From the NCBI GenBank assembly GCA_003519205.1, contig DOXE01000021.1, positions 1 through 5,147 on the forward strand: DNA of 5,147 nt, in the 5' to 3' direction. Below, piece after piece: positions 1 to 5,147 of the stretch; within the stretch, counting starts at the first letter, position 1, and each line of letters starts with the position of its first letter. A program made the translations under genes and the position numbers. The DNA comes from Chloroflexota bacterium (GTDB lineage Bacteria; Chloroflexota; Anaerolineae; Promineifilales; Promineifilaceae). Under the pieces are notes generated by a model, which was not told where the DNA came from, did no database searches, and saw nothing but the letters and a program-made list of their open reading frames with translations.

Positions 1-32
1 AGTCCGCTGCCTTACCGCTTGGCGACGCCCCA
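1..32 (-). tRNA. tRNA-Gln, 5' half only (cut by the window edge)
   Basis: Read on the minus strand from base 32, the sequence folds as the 5' half of a tRNA. It has a seven-base acceptor strand TGGGGCG, then TC at positions 8-9, then a D-arm with stem GCC/GGC and loop AAGCGGTAA carrying the conserved GG. A26 follows, then the anticodon-stem 5' strand GCGGA, then C32 and T33. The window ends exactly before the anticodon, so the anticodon is not visible. Assignment to glutamine rests on the unusual U at position 1 followed by GGGG and on the D-arm, which I recognise as matching bacterial tRNA-Gln almost base for base (TCGCCAAGCGGTAAGGCA). The T-arm and 3' end lie to the left of the window. It is transcribed in the same direction as the metalloprotease gene and begins 55 bases after that gene's stop codon. 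Confidence 0.88.
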
Positions 33-45
33 ATCTACACCAAAA

Positions 46-74
46 ATCCTAGCACAAGGGGCGAATTTTCGCAA
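46..74 (-). promoter_or_regulatory. candidate sigma-70-type promoter for the tRNA gene
   Basis: On the minus strand a -35-like TTGCGA (69-74) and a -10-like TAGGAT (46-51) are separated by exactly 17 bases. Each matches four of six consensus positions. A start about 6-7 bases past the -10 box would give a leader of roughly seven bases before the tRNA 5' end at base 32, as is usual for a tRNA gene. The -35 box overlaps a small near-palindrome, GCGAATTTTCGC (61-72), which has no following U-run and does not look like a terminator. Read-through from the protease gene is therefore possible. The call rests on spacing and position only. Confidence 0.42.
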
Positions 75-87
75 TGAATAACGATGG

Positions 88-2226
88 TCAGCGGTCGGCG
101 ATCATTAATTTGTATTGGGCCTGCTCCAGGGTCATAGGGGCAGATGCGGCGACGATCAATATCGCTTCTCCATTGCTTTCAGCCAGGGAGAGGGATTTAG
201 ACGCGATATTTTCGGCCGTCAACTCCATGGTTTCGATGCTGGGAAGGCCATCTGGAAAAGTGATGAGATGGAGATGCCATTTCTGGGGGATGGCAAAAGG
301 AACGCGTTCAAATCCCCTGGCCATCCAGCCATCATCAGCCGTTTCCGCGTCGTCGTAGAAACCGATCTCCGGAATCGACACATTATCAATGGCAACACCC
401 CCGTGGGTCAGGATCAAATCGGTGATATAGGCGAAGCGGATTATAATGTTCTTGCCGGCATATGGTGTCAGATCGACACTTTCATCGCGCCAATAATCGC
501 TACGGCCGGTGTAGAACCGGTCTGTGAGAGCAGAATCGGAGGGATCGTCGATCTTCCCCTGCATATTCTCGGCTATCAATGGTTGCCAGCTTTGGCCACC
601 GTCCTCAGATACGAATAAGTAAGCAAAATCATAACCCGCTTCGATGTCATGGTAGACGCTGTAGTTGAGGGTTGCTGAAACGACTCCAGTTAAGTCCACT
701 TGCCGATCCAGGCTCATGTGGCTGAAATTAGCCCGGTTTGCCAGCCACATCGATTCGCCCGAAGCCGGTACTGTATCCAATAAAGGCACCAAGAGGCTAC
801 CATCAAACTCTATGGTCACATCGCCGTCCCCGCTCAAACGGTAGTAGTCGGCCGCGTATTGGTGGACGCTATCTTCGATGGTGGACGGAAAGCTATCAAC
901 TTGAGTCATGGCGACCTGGTCCAAACCGGACACACCAAAACGATATTTGAGCGGGGCCTGATCCAGGCCATGGATAGCCTGGGCAATGAGCCAGTCAAGC
1001 CACACGCTTTCGCCAGTAATATCCAAATCTTGAGCCTGGGCGACTTTTTCCAGAGCCTTCAGGCCACTGTCTGGACTTGAGGCAAACTCCTGGTACAGCT
1101 CGGGCCCGATCCGGTCGTAAATGTAGCGATTCAACAGGTAGCCCTGTCCATAGGCTGGAAGCGTGTATTCATCAGGCCAGCTATTCAATTGCTGGTCTGG
1201 TTCGGCCAGGAATAAATTGGCTCGGGTAACGCCATTACCTGAATAACCCAATAGGTCCTCCGCTAGCACGGCTGAACCTTCGGCCTCCCAATCGGCGTCA
1301 CCCTGATCATAATTATCCTCGATCATGTGCCGCAGCTCATGGGTCAAAACATTTAGGTAAAAATCGCTACCAAAGAAACCGACGTTCATGACGAACATCT
1401 CTCGGGCATTAGAATCGGGGAAAATGCTAGAAGGAACCCCATCATCTGCACTGAAATAGCCCGCCAGACCACATCCGCTATCCTCATCTTCAATGTCACA
1501 TAATACCAAGGGTGACGCATTCACGATGTGTAAGCGGGGATCGCCGTCTACTCCGGGCTTTCTCTCTGAACCGAAGAGGGCCACGCTCCTAAGGTAGATG
1601 TCGTCAAAGGTATCAGTCACGCTGGCCAGGTCGGCCGTTGAAGGCCTGACAGAGCCTGGTCCGGTATCGAACCAGAAATAGGCATGCTCGCCCACAGCTA
1701 ATAATTCGACCGTGATTGGATTGATTGTATTAAGGTCGTGATTGAGGACGTTCAACTGTTGGATGGTGCCCACAGCCAATGGTTCGACCACTGCCGGTGT
1801 TGGCTCCATTTGTCCATCCCAACCATTATAAAGCCGGGCTAGTTCAAGATTGTCCCTTTCTGGGGGTAGCGATGCAGCCAGTTTATCAAAGGCTGCCTGT
1901 TGAACCGATGATATGGGCTTTTTGAGGAAAGGATCCACCGGATCTACGGGTGACGGCCAAGGGGGTGGATCAACGGTAATTGAAATTGCTGTTGTTGGTG
2001 GAACCGTGCTCGTGGCCATCGGCAAAGGAGATTCCAGGGTGGGATTCGGTGAAGTGGATTCGGCCTGGTCACCCATAGCCGATTTGGCCTGAGTAGAGAC
2101 AGGCGTTGGCGAGGCAGGAGCAATGGTTGGTCCAGGCACTATCCGGCCGGGGAGCAGGCCACAGGCCAGCATTGGCAAAGCCAATAGGGAAATGATTAAA
2201 AGGTGCTGCCTGTTTCGAAACATCAT
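88..2226 (-). CDS. secreted lipoprotein zinc metalloprotease (HExxH; M30/M6-like)
   Basis: A probable extracellular, membrane-tethered zinc endopeptidase of 712 aa. Residues 1-21 form a signal peptide (basic FRNR, then a Leu/Ile-rich core) ending at Ala21-Cys22. Cys22 is the likely lipidated residue, although the lipobox (MLAC) lacks the usual Leu at -3. Residues 25-100 are a Pro/Thr/Ser-rich tether. The active site is HELRH (296-300, bases 1327-1341), followed by W313 and an EGSAVLAED stretch (316-324). E316 or E314 is the likely third zinc ligand. This HExxHMI...W..EG.A...E layout resembles gluzincins such as peptidase M30 (hyicolysin-like). Cys243 and Cys252 could form a disulfide. Residues about 485-620 (DLTG.., EDGGQSW, VDLTPYAGK, AIDNVSIPE) form a beta-rich domain like the C-terminal part of M6 immune inhibitor A proteins. 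The start is ATG ATG with no clear Shine-Dalgarno, so Met1 or Met2 could be used; the signal peptide supports this start. Its substrate is unknown. It is divergent from the SLOG-SLATT gene and probably functionally unrelated to it. Confidence 0.85.
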   Translation of the reverse strand: MMFRNRQHLLIISLLALPMLACGLLPGRIVPGPTIAPASPTPVSTQAKSAMGDQAESTSPNPTLESPLPMATSTVPPTTAISITVDPPPWPSPVDPVDPFLKKPISSVQQAAFDKLAASLPPERDNLELARLYNGWDGQMEPTPAVVEPLAVGTIQQLNVLNHDLNTINPITVELLAVGEHAYFWFDTGPGSVRPSTADLASVTDTFDDIYLRSVALFGSERKPGVDGDPRLHIVNASPLVLCDIEDEDSGCGLAGYFSADDGVPSSIFPDSNAREMFVMNVGFFGSDFYLNVLTHELRHMIEDNYDQGDADWEAEGSAVLAEDLLGYSGNGVTRANLFLAEPDQQLNSWPDEYTLPAYGQGYLLNRYIYDRIGPELYQEFASSPDSGLKALEKVAQAQDLDITGESVWLDWLIAQAIHGLDQAPLKYRFGVSGLDQVAMTQVDSFPSTIEDSVHQYAADYYRLSGDGDVTIEFDGSLLVPLLDTVPASGESMWLANRANFSHMSLDRQVDLTGVVSATLNYSVYHDIEAGYDFAYLFVSEDGGQSWQPLIAENMQGKIDDPSDSALTDRFYTGRSDYWRDESVDLTPYAGKNIIIRFAYITDLILTHGGVAIDNVSIPEIGFYDDAETADDGWMARGFERVPFAIPQKWHLHLITFPDGLPSIETMELTAENIASKSLSLAESNGEAILIVAASAPMTLEQAQYKLMIADR

Positions 2227-2240
2227 TTTACAGGGTAGTC

Positions 2241-2268
2241 AGGATAATAGGTGGCGCAATATTATCCT
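2241..2268. promoter_or_regulatory. perfect 9-bp inverted repeat, candidate operator upstream of the protease gene
   Basis: AGGATAATA (2241-2249) and its exact reverse complement TATTATCCT (2260-2268) flank a 10-base spacer. The arm centres are 19 bp apart, about two helical turns, which suits a dimeric DNA-binding protein. The repeat lies 15-42 bases upstream of the protease start codon. On the minus strand each arm contains -10-like hexamers (GATAAT in 2261-2266, TATTAT in 2244-2249), so a bound protein could block that gene's promoter. I found no convincing -35 partner. The arms are AT-rich with no following U-run on either strand, which argues against a terminator. The symmetry is seen directly; the operator role is inferred. 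Confidence 0.4.
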
Positions 2269-2353
2269 ATAGAGCTATGGTTTACATCGTTTACCCATGC
2301 CGTCTTAATATGGCCTCATCACGGAATAACCGGGTTAGTATACTGTCTAATGC

Positions 2354-2385
2354 CTATCAATTCTAACGGCTATCGAAATTGATAG
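2354..2385. promoter_or_regulatory. CTATC half-site cluster, candidate operator of the SLOG-SLATT/TIR unit
   Basis: CTATCAATT (2354-2362) pairs perfectly with AATTGATAG (2377-2385) across 14 bases. A third copy, CTATCGAAA (2370-2378), lies 16 bp after the first in the same orientation. With the right-hand GATAG it forms a 16-bp near-palindrome, CTATCGAAATTGATAG (2370-2385). This cluster occupies the -35 and spacer region of the TATAAT promoter at 2392-2397. A protein bound here would contact or exclude RNA polymerase, or could compensate as an activator for the missing -35 box. No regulator gene is visible in the window. Confidence 0.42.
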
Positions 2386-2397
2386 ATGGTGTATAAT
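2369..2397 (+). promoter_or_regulatory. promoter with perfect -10 box for the SLOG-SLATT gene
   Basis: TATAAT at 2392-2397 is an exact -10 consensus. At 17 bases upstream, the -35 position (2369-2374) reads GCTATC, which is poor, so the promoter may depend on an activator or be weak. Transcription would start near 2403-2405, giving a 5' leader of about 35 bases before the ATG at 2440. An in-frame ATG at 2386 overlaps this -10 box and would not be in the message, which supports the downstream start. Confidence 0.5.
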
Positions 2398-2427
2398 GTT
2401 CGGTGTACAGTTCTGAGCGTTTTTCGC

Positions 2428-2434
2428 AGGAGGT
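2428..2434 (+). promoter_or_regulatory. Shine-Dalgarno site that fixes the SLOG-SLATT start
   Basis: AGGAGGT, a full match to the anti-Shine-Dalgarno core, ends five bases before the ATG at 2440. The alternative in-frame ATG at 2386 has no such site and sits inside the promoter, so 2440 is the chosen start. Confidence 0.85.
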
Positions 2435-2439
2435 TCCAG

Positions 2440-4620
2440 ATGGACGAAGAAAGTACTCCGACTGAGGGATCAATTGAGGTTATCTTTGAAAACAGAAATC
2501 GGGCCAGGATGGTATTCCCTTCATTGGATGTGAAGGCGAAAGAGATTCTAAAAACGCTTGAATTAAAACAACCAGAAGCGTTGATCCTGATCGCTGGAAC
2601 AAGGGGTAAGATTGAAGAGGATCTAAATCTACGGCTGCAACAGCTATTTAGTCGTGGCATTGCCCAGGCAGCAGTGAAGAAAGATGCTCTGATCTTGGAT
2701 TGTGGTATTGGTGGTGGGGTCATGGAGTTGATGGGCCAGGGTGTGGCCGATCGCAGGCGGGCAGCCACGCTGCTCGGCGTAGCACCTAAGAGTATGGTGA
2801 CTTATCCAGGTGGGCCTGACCCAGATCGATCGAATAAAATCGCTCCCTTGGATAAAAACCACTCTCATTTTGTTCTTGTCGACGGTGCCGCATGGGAAGA
2901 TGCCACGGAATTGATGCTAGAGCTCGGAGTAGCCATAATCGTAGGGAAGTGTGACGAGCTCTCTTCAATCAAGATACAAGATGTTGCGGACGAGCACAAT
3001 AGCCATGAAGCGGCCGATTCAAACCTGTATGATGATGCAACACCAATAGTTCAAGGCTCGACGGCGAATAATTCGACGGACAAGGGTTTGGCAGGTGCAT
3101 TTTCAGCAGAAGAGGATAGGGGAGACGTACCATTCACAAATGAGATCCGTTCCGATGGTGACACAATGGAGAACTCAACTGAAACAACACCCGACGTGGA
3201 AAGCGAGTTGGAGCTTGAAAAAGTTGATACTGTCGCGCCTGATAAAGAAGAGGAGCTTACCAAAGAGCCATTTCATGATGAGTTATCTACACTCAGAATA
3301 GCCCTATGCAAGATTCCGGCGGTGACCATATTGGCAGGTGGCAGTAAAGAAGAGCTGGCTAAGAAAGAAGTATTATATTCGGTACGCCAGGGTTGGCCGG
3401 TAATCGTCCTCCAGGGGTCCGGAGAATTACCAGACGAGATCTTCAAACACCATAACGACAGACAAACAGCATTGACCAAAATTAACATTGAGACAAGAAG
3501 GAATGATGGCCGAGGAGCCCAGCCGCCGCGATTACCCTATATCTCAGATCCCGATCTGGCAGAGATCGTTATCGACGGCAAATTGACCTTCATTCCGGCC
3601 GAAGCTGATGCCGAGGAATTACGAGAAACCATTCTTAAGTCGCTGCCTGATCCTTGGGCTGAAGATGTGCTCAACCAGGCCTGGGAGCGCTTTGCCACCT
3701 TTGACAAGAACGCTGGGCGGCACCAGAAAGAATTTCATGCGCTGACGACGCGTATATTGACGCTTGGTTTTCTAACCACACTAACGGCTCTCTTGCTGAC
3801 CTGGGTCACCACCAGCGGTCCCACGTTAGAGGGCAATGCCTTACAGATACTTCGTTGGACGGTGATCGCCTTACCTATTCTAACCTCAATTGCCATCTCT
3901 ATTTTTAATCGCCGCAAATCGGATAACAAGTGGTTGCTACTACGTGGTGGAGCCGAATCTTTAAAACGTAAGATATACGCTTACCGGGCTCTGGCACCCT
4001 ATGAACCCAGGCAGCAACTGGTGGAATTGGAACAGGAAGTCGAAAACGTAAGCCAGCGGCTCATGCGAACGGAAGTAAATGAATCAGCCCTCGTGGGGTA
4101 CGAGGGCCCCATCCCACCCAAAATGTACGGTGCGGCCGAGACAGATGATGGTCTTAGCCCGTTGGAACCCGATAGGTACATAGAAATTCGAATTGGCGAC
4201 CAAGTCTCTTTTTACGAGAGCCGGACCAACCAGAAAGAAGTAACCCTCCGATTTTATCAGTTAGCCATTTTAGTTATCGGTGGCTTGGGAACGTTTCTCG
4301 CCGCCATCGGCGGAGAACTTTGGGTACCATTGACCACGGCCGCAGTAACGGCCATCACCACGTATCTGCTCAGCGAACAATTTCAGGAAACCATCGTCCG
4401 CTACAACCAGAACAAGACAGATTTACAGAACGTCGAGATTTGGTGGCGGGCCCTGTCGCCAACAGATAAAGATAAGCCGGAAAATATCAAAAAGTTGGTC
4501 AATATAACCGAGGATTTGATGATTCAAGAAGTCAGGGGATGGGTTCAGAATATGCAGGATGCGTTGAGCGATCTTCGGAAAGATTTGAGCGATAGTGACC
4601 AACAGGCTTCAACAGAATAA
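2440..4620 (+). CDS. SLOG (TRPM-like, LSDAT_prok) sensor fused to two SLATT/DUF4231 2TM modules
   Basis: A 726-aa predicted membrane-bound immune effector. Residues 11-172 and 286-400 together make one Rossmann-like SLOG domain of the prokaryotic TRPM-related type. Landmarks are LILIAGTRG (48-56), LDCGIGGGVMELMGQG (86-101), LLGVAPKSMVTYPGG (111-125), HSHFVLVDG (141-149), TILAGG (296-301) and WPVIVLQGSGELPDEI (319-334). Residues 175-285 are an acidic, probably disordered insertion (about 30 Asp/Glu against 7 Lys/Arg). The first SLATT-like module (about 405-520) has TM segments near 438-457 and 471-489, then WLLLRGGAESLKRKIYAYRALAPY-type residues (498-521). The second (about 573-700) starts RYIEIRIGDQVSFYE, has TM segments near 604-623 and 627-644, and ends with NVEIWW. 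SLOG domains bind nucleotide-derived ligands, and SLATT domains are predicted membrane effectors. A TIR gene follows 84 bases downstream, suggesting an operon in which the TIR product is the ligand. The fold calls are firm by motif; the immune role is inferred. Confidence 0.88.
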   Translation: MDEESTPTEGSIEVIFENRNRARMVFPSLDVKAKEILKTLELKQPEALILIAGTRGKIEEDLNLRLQQLFSRGIAQAAVKKDALILDCGIGGGVMELMGQGVADRRRAATLLGVAPKSMVTYPGGPDPDRSNKIAPLDKNHSHFVLVDGAAWEDATELMLELGVAIIVGKCDELSSIKIQDVADEHNSHEAADSNLYDDATPIVQGSTANNSTDKGLAGAFSAEEDRGDVPFTNEIRSDGDTMENSTETTPDVESELELEKVDTVAPDKEEELTKEPFHDELSTLRIALCKIPAVTILAGGSKEELAKKEVLYSVRQGWPVIVLQGSGELPDEIFKHHNDRQTALTKINIETRRNDGRGAQPPRLPYISDPDLAEIVIDGKLTFIPAEADAEELRETILKSLPDPWAEDVLNQAWERFATFDKNAGRHQKEFHALTTRILTLGFLTTLTALLLTWVTTSGPTLEGNALQILRWTVIALPILTSIAISIFNRRKSDNKWLLLRGGAESLKRKIYAYRALAPYEPRQQLVELEQEVENVSQRLMRTEVNESALVGYEGPIPPKMYGAAETDDGLSPLEPDRYIEIRIGDQVSFYESRTNQKEVTLRFYQLAILVIGGLGTFLAAIGGELWVPLTTAAVTAITTYLLSEQFQETIVRYNQNKTDLQNVEIWWRALSPTDKDKPENIKKLVNITEDLMIQEVRGWVQNMQDALSDLRKDLSDSDQQASTE

Positions 4621-4637
4621 AGGGCTGATGTGATTAG

Positions 4638-4669
4638 GACGCAGAGAGGTGGAGACGCGGGGACGCGGC
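4638..4669. repeat. degenerate 8-bp tandem repeat, four units, between the two defence-like genes
   Basis: The stretch reads as four consecutive octamers: GACGCAGA, GAGGTGGA, GACGCGGG, GACGCGGC. Three begin GACGC and all four begin GA. It is purine- and GC-rich on the plus strand, unlike the AT-rich bases immediately after it (4671-4693). It lies in the 84-base gap between the SLOG-SLATT stop codon and the TIR start codon. It has no inverted symmetry or T-run, so it is not a Rho-independent terminator. It looks like a copy of a dispersed, slippage-prone intergenic repeat. I associate similar GACGCGG runs with Chloroflexota intergenic DNA, but that is an impression, not a search result. Confidence 0.5.
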
Positions 4670-4693
4670 GAATATAGTAAAACATTAGTAAAT

Positions 4694-4698
4694 GGAGG
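4694..4698 (+). promoter_or_regulatory. Shine-Dalgarno site of the TIR gene
   Basis: GGAGG ends six bases before the ATG at 4705. It supports that start, which also places the first beta strand of the TIR fold (LFLSYS) right at the N-terminus, as is typical. Confidence 0.8.
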
Positions 4699-4704
4699 CG
4701 TGTT

Positions 4705-5147
4705 ATGCAAAAACTCTTCCTATCATACTCCTTTCGAGACCAGGATCGATCGCTGGTCAGCCAGGTTGAGCGGTTGTTGGCCAGCCACCAACTGCTAGTG
4801 GTAACAGGCCAGAAATTAGGTGGCGAAATGCTCACGCCGGCCGTGATGGAGCGTATTGAATCGTGCGATTGTCTGGTATCTTTGTTGACAAGGCGGGAGC
4901 AAAAGGCCAGCGGTAGTTGGACCACCCATGATTGGGTGCGAGACGAGCTCAACCATGCTCGCGGCAAAAATATGCGGGCTATCGCCATTGTGGAAGATGG
5001 TGTGGATGTCGGCGGCGCCTATGGCGAACACGAGCGGATTCACTTCAATAGGGAATCTCTGGAGGAAGCTTTTCTGGCCCTTTCAGAAACTGTCGGATTG
5101 TGGAAAGCGGAGGCCGGCCGCCAACTGAAAATTCAAATTCTCCCCGA
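4705..5147 (+). CDS. TIR-domain protein, probable NAD-consuming enzyme (3' end outside the window)
   Basis: An open frame from ATG 4705 runs off the window after 147 full codons and a partial GA- codon (Asp or Glu). The N-terminal TIR fold is clear. LFLSYSFRDQD (4-14) is strand A and the following loop. VTGQKLGGEMLTP (33-45) covers the BB-loop region, and RIESCDCLVSLLT (50-62) is the next helix and strand. HDWVRDEL (75-82) matches the DWVxxE pattern of SARM1 and other NAD-cleaving TIRs, with E81 (4945-4947) the candidate catalytic glutamate. AIAIVEDGV (92-100) is a later strand. The tail GLWKAEAGRQLKIQILP (131-147) suggests the chain continues past the TIR domain, perhaps into another domain. 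It follows the SLOG-SLATT gene by 84 bases on the same strand. Known TIRs of this kind hydrolyse or cyclise NAD+ to make ADP-ribose-type signals. The inferred role here is signal synthesis for the SLOG partner. Direct toxicity by NAD depletion, or a protein-binding TIR, remain alternatives. Confidence 0.88.
   Translation, partial: MQKLFLSYSFRDQDRSLVSQVERLLASHQLLVVTGQKLGGEMLTPAVMERIESCDCLVSLLTRREQKASGSWTTHDWVRDELNHARGKNMRAIAIVEDGVDVGGAYGEHERIHFNRESLEEAFLALSETVGLWKAEAGRQLKIQILP

Noticed and set aside
61..72. GCGAATTTTCGC palindrome as a terminator of the protease gene
   Set aside because: The stem is only four or five pairs and no U-run follows on the transcribed strand. It is better explained as part of the tRNA promoter region or as chance.
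115..618. Plus-strand reading frame of 167 codons opposite the protease gene
   Set aside because: It lies antisense to a gene with clear signal peptide, active-site and C-terminal domain motifs, and shows no recognisable domain of its own.
2281..2344. Additional promoters: TTTACA-N19-TAATAT (2281-2311) and a TATACT box at 2339-2344
   Set aside because: The first has over-long spacing and the second has no -35 partner. The TATAAT at 2392 is better placed.
2413..2429. Small hairpin (GCG-TTTTT-CGC) just before the Shine-Dalgarno as an RNA switch
   Set aside because: Only three firm pairs; too weak to control translation or to be a riboswitch.
2386..2439. A longer SLOG-SLATT protein starting at the ATG at 2386
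   Set aside because: That ATG overlaps the TATAAT box, lacks a Shine-Dalgarno site, and adds a Cys/Arg-rich stretch unlike a SLOG N-terminus. AGGAGGT before 2440 is much better.
4545..4988. Minus-strand reading frame of 147 codons across the gap and the TIR gene
   Set aside because: It runs antisense over the end of the SLOG-SLATT gene, the octamer repeat and a clear TIR domain, and its translation is low-complexity Ser/Arg-rich with no family features.
1..5147. tRNA-associated genomic island carrying the TIR/SLOG genes
   Set aside because: Islands usually insert at the tRNA 3' end, which lies to the left outside the window. The defence-like genes lie on the 5' side, and no integrase or att repeat is visible.
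1..5147. CRISPR array, insertion sequence or transposase
   Set aside because: No regularly spaced repeats of suitable length, no terminal inverted repeats with target duplication, and no transposase-like protein were found.

Overview
This 5,147-base window looks like chromosomal DNA from a bacterium. The best guess is Chloroflexota (Anaerolineae/Caldilineae-like). That guess rests on style only: a lipoprotein metalloprotease with a long Pro/Thr/Ser-rich tether and an immune-inhibitor-A-like C-terminus, GC-rich short tandem repeats between genes, and a standalone SLOG-SLATT plus TIR pair. No 16S rRNA or other lineage marker is present.

Left part (1-2226, minus strand): the window opens inside a tRNA gene, the 5' half of what is almost certainly tRNA-Gln, cut just before the anticodon. 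A plausible tRNA promoter lies immediately upstream, next to the stop codon of the neighbouring gene. That gene (88-2226) encodes a 712-residue secreted, probably lipid-anchored zinc metalloprotease with an HELRH active site. It looks like an ordinary housekeeping or scavenging gene.

Middle (2227-2439): a 213-base divergent intergenic region rich in symmetry. It holds two perfect 9-bp inverted repeats (AGGATAATA and CTATCAATT arms) and a perfect TATAAT -10 box for the rightward genes. A near-palindrome of CTATC half-sites fills the usual -35/spacer region, so the rightward unit looks regulated.

Right part (2440-5147, plus strand): two genes, each with a strong Shine-Dalgarno sequence, 84 bases apart. 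The first (2440-4620, 726 aa) has a TRPM-like prokaryotic SLOG domain (LSDAT_prok type), split by an acidic insertion of about 110 residues, followed by two consecutive 2TM SLATT/DUF4231-type membrane modules. The second (4705 to the window end, incomplete) is a TIR-domain protein with the DWVxxE motif of NAD-consuming TIR enzymes. Together they suggest a Thoeris-like immune system: the TIR enzyme would make an NAD-derived signal, the SLOG domain would bind it, and the SLATT segments would act on the membrane. This working model is inferred from domain content and gene order and is the main point of interest. The other distinctive element is a degenerate 8-bp tandem repeat between the two genes.
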